In this document: positions 26,395 through 35,189 of the stretch, piece by piece
Layout: the number at the start of each line of letters is the position of its first letter
How positions within the stretch are numbered: the first letter of the stretch is position 1
Assembly (NCBI GenBank): GCA_013823985.1
Contig: PNNB01000056.1
Coordinates: 216,001-280,000, forward strand
Direction: 5' to 3'
Source: Sphingopyxis sp.
Lineage (GTDB): Bacteria; Pseudomonadota; Alphaproteobacteria; Sphingomonadales; Sphingomonadaceae
Length of the DNA: 64,000 nt
Notes under the pieces: model-generated
Seen by the model: the letters and a program-made list of their open reading frames with translations, nothing else
Databases searched by the model: none
Told to the model about the DNA's origin: nothing
Program-made: the position numbers and the translations under genes

Positions 26395-26428
26395 AAAAAG
26401 GCACCATGTGGACGTGCCACATGGTGCC
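26395..26428 (-). terminator. Intrinsic terminator after DUF465 gene
   Basis: A perfect 12-bp stem (GGCACCATGTGG, 26400-26411, against 26417-26428) with a 5-nt loop is followed on the minus strand by five T residues. It lies 19 nt after the DUF465 stop codon and before terC, so the two genes are probably separate transcripts. Confidence 0.85.
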
Positions 26429-26446
26429 GGGAGAGAGTGGTTTCGG

Positions 26447-26644
26447 TTAGATATTCTGCAAGCGCAGGCGCGATTTCGCTCCATGACCCGCGGCGCTTTT
26501 CTGCAGGCGGTCCTTGACCGCCAGCTTCAGGCGCTTCAGCTTCTGAATGCGAAACACATCGGGCCAGCGCCGTTTCAGTTCGGCGCGTAGCTCACGGTCA
26601 AGCTTCTGATGAAACTGCATCAGGCGAAATGAAGAAAAAGTCAT
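26447..26644 (-). CDS. DUF465 (YdcH-type) small protein
   Basis: A 65-residue basic helical protein beginning at the ATG at 26644 behind AGAGGATG. The pattern FHQKLDRELRAELKRRWPD...LKRLKLAVKDRL is that of the DUF465/YdcH family of short coiled-coil proteins. Function is unknown. The N-terminal extension possible by reading further upstream lacks a ribosome site and is rejected. A strong terminator follows. Confidence 0.75.
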   Translation of the reverse strand: MTFSSFRLMQFHQKLDRELRAELKRRWPDVFRIQKLKRLKLAVKDRLQKSAAGHGAKSRLRLQNI

Positions 26645-26886
26645 AACATCATCCTCTTTGAACTTAATGTGGTTCAATCGGATGCTCCGGCGACCGGAAA
26701 GGCAGGGTTTCGGGGGTTTGGAGGGAGGACCGCCAAGCCAGTGCACCGGAAACATCCGATGCGGCCGACATCACGTTTCTCCGAAAAGAAGCCAACGCCA
26801 GAGGGGCCCGGTCCGCCCAGACTTTATGGAGTGATTCGCTCCGATTTGCAAGCGCGTTTCAGCTTAAACGCACTCAACTTATCGAC
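26645..26886. other. Intergenic space between dapD and DUF465
   Basis: This 242-nt stretch holds no convincing gene. It presumably carries the promoter of the DUF465 gene on the minus strand, but I cannot assign -35/-10 elements with confidence. Confidence 0.5.
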
Positions 26887-27726
26887 TTAATCTCTCAGTA
26901 GGTCGTTAATTGCCGTTTTTGCGCGGGTCTGCTCATCCACGCGTTTGACGATCACGGCGCAGGACAGGCTGGGGCCGGGGGCACCATCCGGCAAAGCCTT
27001 GCCCGGCAACGATCCCGGAACGACTACCGAATAGGCCGGAACGCGACCTACGAATATTTCGCCGGTCGTTCGGTCGATAATCTTGCTGGTGGAACTGATG
27101 AACACGCCCATCGACAGGACCGCCCCTTCTTCGACAATCACGCCTTCGACGACTTCGGACCGCGCACCGATGAAGCAATTGTCTTCGATGATGACGGGAC
27201 CGGCCTGCAGGGGTTCCAGCACGCCGCCAATCCCGACGCCGCCCGACAGATGGACATTCTTGCCAATCTGCGCGCAGCTGCCCACGGTTGCCCATGTGTC
27301 GACCATCGTGCCGTCGTCGACGCGGGCGCCGATGTTAACAAAACTGGGCATCAAAACGACGTTCTTGCCGATATGGCACCCGTGCCGCGCCACCGCGCCG
27401 GGGACAACACGAAAGCCTGCTTCGCGAAACCGATCCTCGCCCCAGCCGGCAAATTTGGACGGCACCTTGTCGTAGGCCGGGGCGCCCGAAGCACCGCCAT
27501 CCACCACGACATTGTCGTTCAACCGAAAGGACAGCAATACAGCCTTTTTCAGCCACTGGTTGACCTGCCATTGACCATCGATTTTTTCCGCAACGCGATA
27601 CCGGCCATCGTCCAGTCCGGCGAGCGCGCTGTTTACCGCGTCACGAACATCGCCTTGTGTTGCCCAACTGATGCCGTCGCGGGCATCCCACGCGCTGTCG
27701 ATGATGGTGGATAGCTGGTATGTCAT
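26887..27726 (-). CDS. dapD: 2,3,4,5-tetrahydropyridine-2,6-dicarboxylate N-succinyltransferase
   Basis: A 279-residue trimeric left-handed beta-helix acyltransferase of the succinylase branch of lysine/diaminopimelate synthesis. The N-terminal helical domain is followed by hexapeptide repeats ([62 protein letters not shown]). The length and order are typical. The start overlaps the stop of the upstream HAD phosphatase by 4 nt, so both are co-expressed. Confidence 0.96.
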   Translation of the reverse strand: MTYQLSTIIDSAWDARDGISWATQGDVRDAVNSALAGLDDGRYRVAEKIDGQWQVNQWLKKAVLLSFRLNDNVVVDGGASGAPAYDKVPSKFAGWGEDRFREAGFRVVPGAVARHGCHIGKNVVLMPSFVNIGARVDDGTMVDTWATVGSCAQIGKNVHLSGGVGIGGVLEPLQAGPVIIEDNCFIGARSEVVEGVIVEEGAVLSMGVFISSTSKIIDRTTGEIFVGRVPAYSVVVPGSLPGKALPDGAPGPSLSCAVIVKRVDEQTRAKTAINDLLRD

Positions 27727-28397
27727 GGTGCTCTTTCAAGGCTGTGAATTACGGAAAGCCATTCGGTCACATCGGTGATTTCATGGTCAATATGATCATC
27801 ATGGCCGCTGCTATCAGCTTCGCCATCATGTTTCACCCAAATTGTGGTCATGCCCATTGCCTTGGCGGGCACCAGATTATGGGCTGAATCCTCAACGAAC
27901 AACGCACGCGGCGCATCAATCCCAAGCTCGTTGCAAAGCGCACTGTAGCTGACGGGATCGGGTTTGGGCCGATGGGCCATGCGATGGATATCAAAAACAT
28001 CTTCAAACAGCCCGGAAAGGCCCCGTATCTCCAATACGCGCTCTGCATAGGGGGCGTCGGCATTGGTGAAAATCAGCTTCCGGCCAGGCAGTGCCTCTAT
28101 CCGGGCACGCAGTTCCGGCGCCGGGTGCAGCAACGATAAATCGACGTCGTGGACAAAATCCAGATAGCCATGCGGTTCAACCCCATGCTCGTGCATCAAC
28201 CCGCCCAGCGTCGTCCCGTACTTCTTCCAGTAACGGTAGCGTATGTTGTGCGCTTCATCCGCACCGATGTTGAGATGGTTTTGCACGAAAAGGGCAATGC
28301 GGTCGCGCACCTGCGCCATGATATTCGCTTCGGGTGGATATAGCGTCAAATCCAGATCGAAAATCCACGTGTCGATATGCGCAAAAGCTGGGTCCAT
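27723..28397 (-). CDS. HAD-family pyrimidine 5'-nucleotidase
   Basis: A 224-residue HAD phosphatase of the type annotated as pyrimidine 5'-nucleotidase. HAD motif I is [11 protein letters not shown], motif II has [10 protein letters not shown], and motif III/IV is [13 protein letters not shown]...[18 protein letters not shown]. The helical cap with [18 protein letters not shown] is characteristic. It would dephosphorylate UMP/CMP-like nucleotides or related phosphates. It overlaps dapD by 4 nt. Confidence 0.88.
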   Translation of the reverse strand: MDPAFAHIDTWIFDLDLTLYPPEANIMAQVRDRIALFVQNHLNIGADEAHNIRYRYWKKYGTTLGGLMHEHGVEPHGYLDFVHDVDLSLLHPAPELRARIEALPGRKLIFTNADAPYAERVLEIRGLSGLFEDVFDIHRMAHRPKPDPVSYSALCNELGIDAPRALFVEDSAHNLVPAKAMGMTTIWVKHDGEADSSGHDDHIDHEITDVTEWLSVIHSLERAP

Positions 28398-28512
28398 AAA
28401 GGGTCGCCTAGCTACCTATTCGCAATTGCTCAACTGAAGATGGACATGTTAATTTTTGCGAAAGCGGTTTGTTCCTAATATGGTGACCGAAATGGGGAAG
28501 GTTCGAACCGCT

Positions 28513-30912
28513 ATGAGTGCAGCCACGAAAAATCGGTCCATCGCGATTGGCAGTTCTGTCGTGTTTGCTTTGGCCTTATCGGCTTGCGGTGGCGGCGGCG
28601 GTGGTGGAATCAGTTCGACGCCCGCGCCGCCGGTTGCGCCGCCTGTCGTGGCCCCGCCTCCACCTCCTCTGCCTCCACCGCCGCCTCCACCCCCGCCGCC
28701 TCCGACGACGAATTTCGCAACGTCAGAGTTTAACAGGTCGGATGGTCCGGGCTTCCACAACGCCATTACCGCCTATCAGGCCGGGGCGACGGGTTCCGGA
28801 ATCACGGTGGGCGTTATCGATTCGGGCATTGACCCCAACAGCCATGAATTCACCGGACGCATCCATCCCAATTCGGGTGACGTTACGGGCGCCGGACGAC
28901 CCTTGGGCGATGATGACGGCCATGGCACCGAAGTGACCCGCGTGATCGCCGCTGCAAAGGACGACAGGGACACGCACGGCATAGCCTTTAACGCCACAAT
29001 TTTGGCCTTGCGCGCGGATCAGTCGGGTAGCTGTACCACACCCGCGCCCGGTGAAGATGAAGCAAGCTGCTCCTTTTTTGATTCCGCCATTGCTGCGGGG
29101 GTCAACCGGGCAGTCGACAGTGGTGCGCGTGTCATCAATGTTTCGCTGGGCGGAGCAGGTGGTGCCAATTCGACCCTACGCGCCGCCATAAACCGCGCGA
29201 CAGCCGCGGGTATTGTCGTGGTTGTATCGGCCGGAAATGAGGGGAATGACGCCTCCCCCGCCTTTGACCCTGCAAATCCCAGCCCCTTTGCCCAGGCCTT
29301 GGTCGCCAACGGCAACGGCCTGGTCATCATCGCGACGTCGGTCGACGATCAAGGCGTCATTTCGGATTTCAGTAACAAGGCCGGACTTTCCCAGAGCACT
29401 GTCCTGTCGGCAATGGGCGAAGGTGTTTGCTGCGAATATCAGAATGATACCATTTATCGTTTCCAGCAAAATGGCCAGACATTCGTGCGCGTGTTCAACG
29501 GCACGTCCTTTGCAGCTCCGCAGATCGCGGGGGCTGCTGCACTTTTGGCGCAGGCCTTTCCAAACCTGACCGGGCAGCAGATCGTCAATCTGCTTTTGAC
29601 AAGTGCACGCGACGCGGGTGCCGCCGGGACCGACGCCATTTACGGGCGCGGCATATTGGATATTGGCCGTGCCTTTGCGCCGGCTGGAACGACATCTCTC
29701 GCAGGGACGACCATGGCCGTGCCGCTTGCGGGCAATGGCGGAACGACGTCCGGACCCATGGGTGATGTGGCTTTGTCTAACCGTCCGATCGATGCCGTCA
29801 TATTGGACAGCTATGGCCGGGCCTATGACATTGATCTTGCGCATGGCTTGAACGGCAGCACGCCGCGTCTGCGGCTCACGCCCGCGCTGGTGGATCAGGG
29901 CCGGTCGGTCAGCATGGGGATCGGAACCGCGCAGATTGCCTTTTCCATCCGTGGCGGCGCGACCGGCGTTGCAGATGTTCTTCCCTTGGCCCTGTCCGAT
30001 AGCCAGCAACGTCAGGCACGTGTCCTTGCGGGTCGGATCAGTGCGGATATTGCCAATGACACGCGCTTCAGCCTGGGCATACGGCAGGCCGCTGCGGGCC
30101 AGGTCGCCGAGCTGCAGAATATGAACAGCGGCGCTTTCCTCACCGCCAGTGACGCGCGTCTTGAAAGCGGCTTTGAACGTCTGGCAGGCAGTTCCTTTGC
30201 GCTACGCCGCAATATTGCCGGGTTCGGTCTGACCGGTAGCGTCGAAATGGGCGAAGCCCGGCTTTTCGAACGGGCTGGCATCGAATTCACCCGCAGCGCA
30301 ACGCACCGCTACCCGTATGCCAGCGTGGGCCTGTCCGTTGATCGCCAGATTGGTGCTGCGAAACTGGCATTGGGCACAAACTGGATGCGCGAAGACGAGA
30401 CCATCTTGGGCGCCCGGTTCGCACAGTTTATCGGGCAAAATGGTGCCCGGTCGCTTTTTGTCGACGGTGCGGGCGAAGTGGCCTTTGGACCGGACTGGAC
30501 GCTGGGCGCTAGCTGGCGGCAGGGTTGGACATATGCCAATAGCGGCGGCAGCATTACAGGGAACAGCCTGCTTACAAGCAATGCCTTTTCCTTCGACCTT
30601 GCCCGGGCCAATGCCTTTACCCGAGGCGACCGTTTGGCCTTTCGTATCGCGCAGCCGTTACGTGTATCGGGTGGCGGGCTCGCGCTGAATGTGCCGGTGT
30701 CTTATGATTATGCGACCCTGACGCCGACATTCGGTATTCGCCGTTTCAACCTCGCCCCGCAGGGCCGTGAAATCGCGACCGAGATGGCGTGGACCGTTCC
30801 GTTGAACGGGGGTTATTTCTCATCCAATATTTTCTGGCGGCAGCAGCCAGGCCATTTTGAAAGCATTTCCGACGATGTGGGCGTGGCCTTCCGTCTGCAA
30901 TATGACTTTTAA
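28513..30912 (+). CDS. S8 serine protease lipoprotein with C-terminal autotransporter-like region
   Basis: Read from the ATG at 28513 (GGGGAAGG upstream), this is 799 residues. Other in-frame starts lie up to 19 codons earlier. A lipoprotein signal ends in LSAC (Cys25), followed by a Gly run and a long Pro-rich linker. The subtilisin domain has Asp103 (VGVIDSGID), His137 (GHGTEV), Asn242 (SAGNEGND) and Ser332 (NGTSFAAPQIAGAAALL). From about residue 500 the sequence is rich in alternating hydrophobic strands and ends in Phe (VAFRLQYDF), like an outer-membrane barrel. It is probably a surface protease. Its stop overlaps that of the convergent suf operon by 4 nt. Confidence 0.86.
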   Translation: MSAATKNRSIAIGSSVVFALALSACGGGGGGGISSTPAPPVAPPVVAPPPPPLPPPPPPPPPPPTTNFATSEFNRSDGPGFHNAITAYQAGATGSGITVGVIDSGIDPNSHEFTGRIHPNSGDVTGAGRPLGDDDGHGTEVTRVIAAAKDDRDTHGIAFNATILALRADQSGSCTTPAPGEDEASCSFFDSAIAAGVNRAVDSGARVINVSLGGAGGANSTLRAAINRATAAGIVVVVSAGNEGNDASPAFDPANPSPFAQALVANGNGLVIIATSVDDQGVISDFSNKAGLSQSTVLSAMGEGVCCEYQNDTIYRFQQNGQTFVRVFNGTSFAAPQIAGAAALLAQAFPNLTGQQIVNLLLTSARDAGAAGTDAIYGRGILDIGRAFAPAGTTSLAGTTMAVPLAGNGGTTSGPMGDVALSNRPIDAVILDSYGRAYDIDLAHGLNGSTPRLRLTPALVDQGRSVSMGIGTAQIAFSIRGGATGVADVLPLALSDSQQRQARVLAGRISADIANDTRFSLGIRQAAAGQVAELQNMNSGAFLTASDARLESGFERLAGSSFALRRNIAGFGLTGSVEMGEARLFERAGIEFTRSATHRYPYASVGLSVDRQIGAAKLALGTNWMREDETILGARFAQFIGQNGARSLFVDGAGEVAFGPDWTLGASWRQGWTYANSGGSITGNSLLTSNAFSFDLARANAFTRGDRLAFRIAQPLRVSGGGLALNVPVSYDYATLTPTFGIRRFNLAPQGREIATEMAWTVPLNGGYFSSNIFWRQQPGHFESISDDVGVAFRLQYDF

Positions 30913-31265
30913 ACGGTAAAGCTTTCGCCGCAACCGCAGCTGCCGGTGGCATTGGGATTGTTGAAGACGAAACCGGCCGAAAATTCGTCTTCGACCCAGT
31001 CCATGGTAGAGCCGACCAGATAGAGGACCGATCCACCATCAATATATAGGACGCCGCCGGGCGTCTCGATCTTCTCGTCAAAGGGAACCGCTTCGGTGAC
31101 ATAATCGACCGAATAGGCAAGGCCGGAACAGCCGCGCCGCGGGGTCGACAGCTTCACACCAATCGCATCGGCAGGTGCCTTGGCCATCAGTTCGGCAATG
31201 CGTGCTTCGGACGCCGGGGTCAGCATAACTGCTGCCGGGCGGGCTCGTGTTTTCACATCGCTCAT
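30909..31265 (-). CDS. A-type Fe-S carrier (SufA/IscA/ErpA family)
   Basis: A 118-residue HesB/IscA-family protein that carries nascent Fe-S clusters to apo-proteins. The three conserved Cys are visible: one in PRRGCSGLAYSV and two in the C-terminal GSCGCGESF. It is the last gene of the suf operon, and its start overlaps the upstream SufT-like gene as ATGA. SufA and ErpA cannot be separated by sequence alone. Confidence 0.92.
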   Translation of the reverse strand: MSDVKTRARPAAVMLTPASEARIAELMAKAPADAIGVKLSTPRRGCSGLAYSVDYVTEAVPFDEKIETPGGVLYIDGGSVLYLVGSTMDWVEDEFSAGFVFNNPNATGSCGCGESFTV

Positions 31266-31720
31266 AGCATTCCAAGCTCCAGACGGGCTTCATCGGTCAT
31301 ATTGGCAGGGGTCCATGCGGGTTCCCAAACCAGATTCACTTCGGCGTCGCCGATACCCGGCACCGCGCCGACCCGCAGCTCGACTTCGCCCGGCATGGAT
31401 TCGGCCACCGGACAATGCGGCGTCGTCAGCGTCATTGAAATCAGCGCATGACCATCGTTGATCTCGACATTGTAGATCAGGCCCAGGTCATAGATGTTGA
31501 CCGGAATCTCGGGATCGAAAATTTCCTTCAGCGCGGCAATGACCGCCTCATACAGATCGCCATCCGGCTCGCCTGCGGCGGGGGCAGCAGGTTTCTGCGC
31601 AAGGAAGCCCTCGAGATAGTCCTTCTTGCGTTCAAAAGTTTCCGACGCCGTTTCGATCCGCGCTTTGGGCGGCTTTTCCACGCTGTCGACTTCTTCAATG
31701 CGGATGCTGTCTTCGCTCAT
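31262..31720 (-). CDS. sufT: SufT-like DUF59 (MIP18) protein
   Basis: A 152-residue protein with an N-terminal charged extension and a DUF59 domain: YEAVIAALKEIFDPEIPVNIYDLGLIYNVEI, then MTLTTPHCPVAESMPGEVE with the conserved Cys. SufT-type proteins assist Fe-S cluster maturation or delivery. Position between sufS and the A-type carrier supports this. Both borders are ATGA overlaps. Confidence 0.9.
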   Translation of the reverse strand: MSEDSIRIEEVDSVEKPPKARIETASETFERKKDYLEGFLAQKPAAPAAGEPDGDLYEAVIAALKEIFDPEIPVNIYDLGLIYNVEINDGHALISMTLTTPHCPVAESMPGEVELRVGAVPGIGDAEVNLVWEPAWTPANMTDEARLELGML

Positions 31721-32928
31721 CCGAAAATCCTCTTCACTCTTTCAAGGCCGCGCACCAAGGCCGCGACATCGCTTTCATCACTGTAGATACCGAAACTTGC
31801 CCGCGCTGTTGCAGGGACGCCCAGATGGTCCATCAACGGTTGGGCGCAATGGTGGCCGGCGCGGATGGCCACGCCTTCTTCGTCCAATATGGTGCCGATG
31901 TCGTGGGGATGCACCCCTTCCATCGAAAAAGACACGATCCCAGCCGATTTCTCCGGCCCGAAAAGCGTGATGGAATTGATGCCGCGCAGGGCGTCGCGGG
32001 TCTGGGCAGCAAGGGCGCTTTCATGCGCGAAAATCTCTTCGGGCCCGATCGCGTCGATAAAGTCGATCGCCTTATGCAGACCAAGGACTTCGATGATCAT
32101 CGGCGTTCCGGCCTCAAAGCGCGAAGGTGCCGGGGCATAGGTTGTCTTGGCAAAGGTCACACGATCAATCATCGCGCCACCACCCTGCCAGGGGGGCATG
32201 GTGTCCAGCGTTTCCGCCTTTGCCCAAAGGACACCAACGCCAGTGGGGCCATAGAGCTTGTGGCCCGACAGCACATAAAAGTCGCAGCCCAGTTCCGCCA
32301 TATTCAGGCGCATCCGGGGGGCCGCCTGGCATCCGTCGAGCAACAGCTTCGCGCCGACCGCATGGGCCGCCTTGGCCGCGCGTTTCGCACCCAGGACCGA
32401 GCCGAGGACATTGGACACATGGGCGAGCGCGACCAGCTTATGCTGTTTGGTCAGCTGAGCCTCCAGCCAATCCAGGTCGATCAGGCCGTCTGCAGTCAGC
32501 GGGCAGACATCGATATGTGCCCCGACCTTTTCGGCCAGCATCTGCCAGGGCACGATGTTGCTGTGATGCTCCAGCTGGCTGAGCATGATGCGGTCACCCG
32601 CCTTCAGATGTGCGCTGCCCCAGCTTTGGGCAACCAGATTGATGCCCTCGGTCGCGCCGCGCACAAAGACGATCTCATTGGCCGAAGCCGCCCCCATGAA
32701 GCGCGCCACACGCTCCCGTGCCGCTTCGAATGCGACCGTCATATGTGCAGAGCGCGCGTAGACCCCGCGATGCACGGTTGCATAATCCGCGCCGCCCGCG
32801 CGCATCATTGCGTCGAGCACGACTTGCGGCTTTTGCGCGGTCGCGGCGGTGTCGAGATAGTGCCAATTGTTGGCAAGACCGGGGAATTGGTCCTTCATCG
32901 CGGTGTTGATGGATACAGGCGCGTTCAC
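31717..32928 (-). CDS. sufS: Cysteine desulfurase SufS
   Basis: A 403-residue PLP-dependent group II cysteine desulfurase that supplies persulfide sulfur for cluster assembly. The PLP lysine is in YVLSGHKLYGPTGVGVLW. The catalytic Cys361 lies in AGHHCAQPLMDHLGV, the short loop typical of SufS. N-terminal YLDTAATAQKPQ is standard. No sufE or sufU partner is encoded in the operon, so the sulfur acceptor must be elsewhere or the SufBCD complex accepts directly. It overlaps sufD and the SufT-like gene by 4 nt each. Confidence 0.96.
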   Translation of the reverse strand: MNAPVSINTAMKDQFPGLANNWHYLDTAATAQKPQVVLDAMMRAGGADYATVHRGVYARSAHMTVAFEAARERVARFMGAASANEIVFVRGATEGINLVAQSWGSAHLKAGDRIMLSQLEHHSNIVPWQMLAEKVGAHIDVCPLTADGLIDLDWLEAQLTKQHKLVALAHVSNVLGSVLGAKRAAKAAHAVGAKLLLDGCQAAPRMRLNMAELGCDFYVLSGHKLYGPTGVGVLWAKAETLDTMPPWQGGGAMIDRVTFAKTTYAPAPSRFEAGTPMIIEVLGLHKAIDFIDAIGPEEIFAHESALAAQTRDALRGINSITLFGPEKSAGIVSFSMEGVHPHDIGTILDEEGVAIRAGHHCAQPLMDHLGVPATARASFGIYSDESDVAALVRGLERVKRIFG

Positions 32929-33659
32929 ACCAGGTCCCCCAGCTTCGTCAGCGCCGCGTCGATCAGCATGTCCTCATCCGCTGCGCCTTCAAACACACCG
33001 GCCACAAACGCCTGCAGCATCAGTTTCTTGGCATCTGCCGGCGCAAGACCCCGCGCCTGCAGGTAGAACAGGCCCATCGGGTCCAGTTCGCCAATGGCAC
33101 AGCCATGCGCGCATTTGACGTCGTCGGCATATATTTCGAGTTCGGGTTTCGCATTGGCGGTTGCGCTGCGGTCGAGCAGCATCGCTTTCACCGATTGTTC
33201 GCTATCGGTCTGCTGCGCATCGCGGGCGACAGCGACTTTGCCGAGATAGGTGCCGGTGGCTGTCCCGGCGAGGACGGAGCGGACAATCTGGGACGAGGTC
33301 GCGCCGGGTTCGGCATGGGTGACAGTCGTCACAATCTCCAGATTCTGCGGGCCTCCCGCAATTTGCACTGCGCCAAGTTTGAAATCCGCACCTTCATGCA
33401 GTGTGACGTTCAATTCCACCCGGCCATAAGCGCCACCGATATTGAGAACGTGCAGGACGGCGGTGGCACCCTTGCCAATGGCGATATCCAGTTGGTGGAT
33501 ACGGCCTTCATCTTGCACGATGGTCCGCGCGAAATTCCCGCCTGCGGGCACAACGATGGCTTCGGCAGCGGGCAAGGGCCATGCGGCTTCGACTGCGGCG
33601 ATGTCGCTATAGCGCCATGCCTCATCGCGGCGGGTGGGCAAGGTGGTAGCCATGGTCAT
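32925..33659 (-). CDS. sufD: Fe-S scaffold subunit SufD (short form)
   Basis: A 244-residue SufB/SufD-family protein. The right-handed beta-helix part is visible (DEGRIHQLDIAIGKGATAVLHVLNIGGA; ADDVKCAHGCAIGELDPMGLFYLQARGL; LMLQAFVAGVFEGA). It is much shorter than the roughly 420-residue E. coli SufD, lacking most of the N-terminal helical domain. This fits a compact alphaproteobacterial form rather than truncation, since both borders are clean ATGA overlaps. It should pair with SufB and the ATPase SufC. Confidence 0.9.
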   Translation of the reverse strand: MTMATTLPTRRDEAWRYSDIAAVEAAWPLPAAEAIVVPAGGNFARTIVQDEGRIHQLDIAIGKGATAVLHVLNIGGAYGRVELNVTLHEGADFKLGAVQIAGGPQNLEIVTTVTHAEPGATSSQIVRSVLAGTATGTYLGKVAVARDAQQTDSEQSVKAMLLDRSATANAKPELEIYADDVKCAHGCAIGELDPMGLFYLQARGLAPADAKKLMLQAFVAGVFEGAADEDMLIDAALTKLGDLV

Positions 33660-34219
33660 ACCGCGTCGCCCGGCTTTTTCATCGCCCAGATGGCGTACAC
33701 ATAGGTCAGCGCAGCGGCGCCTGCGATTGCAGCGGTTTTAATGGCATCGGGCGCAAACAGATAGGCGGCATAGCAGAGCGCAGCGCGCATGATGAAATGG
33801 ATCATGCCCGCGCGGTCACTGGCGCACCACCCATGCGGGACCCAGATCATCCCGGCCAATATGGCAAGGCCCAGAACCAGAAGCTCAAGCGATTGCGCTG
33901 CCTGTGCGGCAAAAATGACGAAGGGAATGATCAGCGCGATCACAAAAATGAACTGCATGAACAATTGCGTCAGCGGGTTTTTGTTGGACTGTGTCGAGAG
34001 CCCTTTGGCACCGCGGATCTTGTCGATCACGATTGACAGGGGCACAGGCGCTGCAGCTGCGGTGAAGGCGACCCAGGCGGGCATCGCATCGCCCAACTGC
34101 CAACTGATCAAGGCCAACGCACCCCATGCAATCAACCCGCCAATGGGCATGCCAGCGGTGCTGTCATCCAAATATTGGCGTTGCAGCTCCACAAGCGGTT
34201 GGGTGCGCATCTCAGTCAT
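33656..34219 (-). CDS. Membrane protein of unknown function inside suf operon (DUF7010-like)
   Basis: A 187-residue protein with about six hydrophobic segments, including MPIGGLIAWGALALISWQLG, FMQFIFVIALIIPFVIFAAQ and LLVLGLAILAGMIWVPHGWC. The sequence around MTEMRTQPLVELQRQYLDDSTAGMP and KNPLTQLF recalls the DUF7010 family. I recall no function. It is wedged between sufC and sufD with ATGA overlaps on both sides, so it is made with the scaffold genes. A role in cluster biogenesis at the membrane is only guessed from position. Confidence 0.72.
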   Translation of the reverse strand: MTEMRTQPLVELQRQYLDDSTAGMPIGGLIAWGALALISWQLGDAMPAWVAFTAAAAPVPLSIVIDKIRGAKGLSTQSNKNPLTQLFMQFIFVIALIIPFVIFAAQAAQSLELLVLGLAILAGMIWVPHGWCASDRAGMIHFIMRAALCYAAYLFAPDAIKTAAIAGAAALTYVYAIWAMKKPGDAV

Positions 34220-34962
34220 GCCGCTAACTCCCGATAGCCCTCGCGTTCCAGTTCCAGCGCCAGTTCCGGGCCGCCGGTGCGGGTAATCCGTCCGTCGGCA
34301 AGGACATGGACAAAGTCTGGCTTCACATAGTCAAGCAGCCGCTGGTAATGGGTGATGAGCAAGACCGTCTTGTCCGGCTTGCGCATGATGCGGTTGATGC
34401 CGTCGCCGACCACACGCAGCGCATCGATGTCGAGGCCGCTGTCGGTTTCGTCGAGGATGGCAAGGCAGGGGTCGATAATGCCCATCTGCACCATCTCGTT
34501 CCGCTTCTTTTCGCCGCCGGAAAAGCCGACATTCACCGGACGCTTCAGCATGTCCATATCCATGCCGAGCGCGCCCGCCTGTTCGCGCGCGACCTTGAGA
34601 AACTCCGCCCCTGAGAGTGGGGCTTCGCCGCGATGCTGGCGCTGCGCGTTCAGGGCCTCGCGCAGGAACTGCACGTTCGACACACCGGGGATTTCAACCG
34701 GATATTGGAAGCCAAGAAACAGCCCGGCCGCGGCGCGCTCATGCGGCTCCATGCCGAGCAGGTCTTCGCCGTTGAAGGTGACCGACCCTTCAGTCACTTC
34801 ATAACCGGGCCGACCCGACAGCACATAGCCGAGCGTCGATTTGCCCGCGCCGTTGGGGCCCATGATCGCATGAATCTCGCCCGCGTTCAGGGTCAGGTTC
34901 AGGCCCTTGAGGATCGGCTTGTCGGCGACAGTGGCGTGGAGGTTAGTTATTTGAAGCATCAT
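34216..34962 (-). CDS. sufC: Fe-S assembly ATPase SufC
   Basis: A 248-residue ABC-type ATPase that drives SufBCD scaffold conformational changes. Walker A is MGPNGAGKSTLGYVL, the Q-loop region has FLGFQYPVEIPGVSN, the signature is NVGFSGGEKKRNEMVQM, Walker B is LAILDETDSGLDIDAL, and the H-loop His is in VLLITHYQRLL. These are classic SufC features. It overlaps the YwqK-like gene upstream and the membrane-protein gene downstream. Confidence 0.96.
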   Translation of the reverse strand: MMLQITNLHATVADKPILKGLNLTLNAGEIHAIMGPNGAGKSTLGYVLSGRPGYEVTEGSVTFNGEDLLGMEPHERAAAGLFLGFQYPVEIPGVSNVQFLREALNAQRQHRGEAPLSGAEFLKVAREQAGALGMDMDMLKRPVNVGFSGGEKKRNEMVQMGIIDPCLAILDETDSGLDIDALRVVGDGINRIMRKPDKTVLLITHYQRLLDYVKPDFVHVLADGRITRTGGPELALELEREGYRELAA

Positions 34963-35189
34963 GATTTCGGTTTCATTCTTGTGGTTTTGTAAGGGAGGCC
35001 AGCGGCATCATATGTTTTCCACTCGTCAACCTGAATTCCATGCTCGAAATGGCCAGATCGCTTCAGCGTCCCGTCGGTCCGATACCACTCCCAATATCCA
35101 TGGAGCTGATCACCCAACATTTGCCCTTTCGCGCAAATCGAGCCGCCTCGATGATACTCAAGGCGCGGTGGAAGCACAGCGTTACTCAC
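34959..35189 (-). CDS. Small MORN/YwqK-like repeat protein inside suf operon
   Basis: A 76-residue protein consisting of short beta-hairpin repeats: [20 protein letters not shown] and [19 protein letters not shown], in the style of MORN/YwqK-type repeat proteins. No catalytic motif. It sits between sufB and sufC and shares ATGA overlaps with both, so it is translated with them. Whether it binds a Suf subunit or is a passenger is unknown. Confidence 0.68.
   Translation of the reverse strand: MSNAVLPPRLEYHRGGSICAKGQMLGDQLHGYWEWYRTDGTLKRSGHFEHGIQVDEWKTYDAAGLPYKTTRMKPKS

Noticed and set aside
26372..26446. Mn riboswitch (yybP-type) before terC
   Set aside because: The 75-nt space is filled by the upstream terminator hairpin and lacks the conserved loops.
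31825..33066. Open frame antisense to sufS
   Set aside because: sufS is complete with PLP lysine and catalytic Cys. The opposite frame has no family features.
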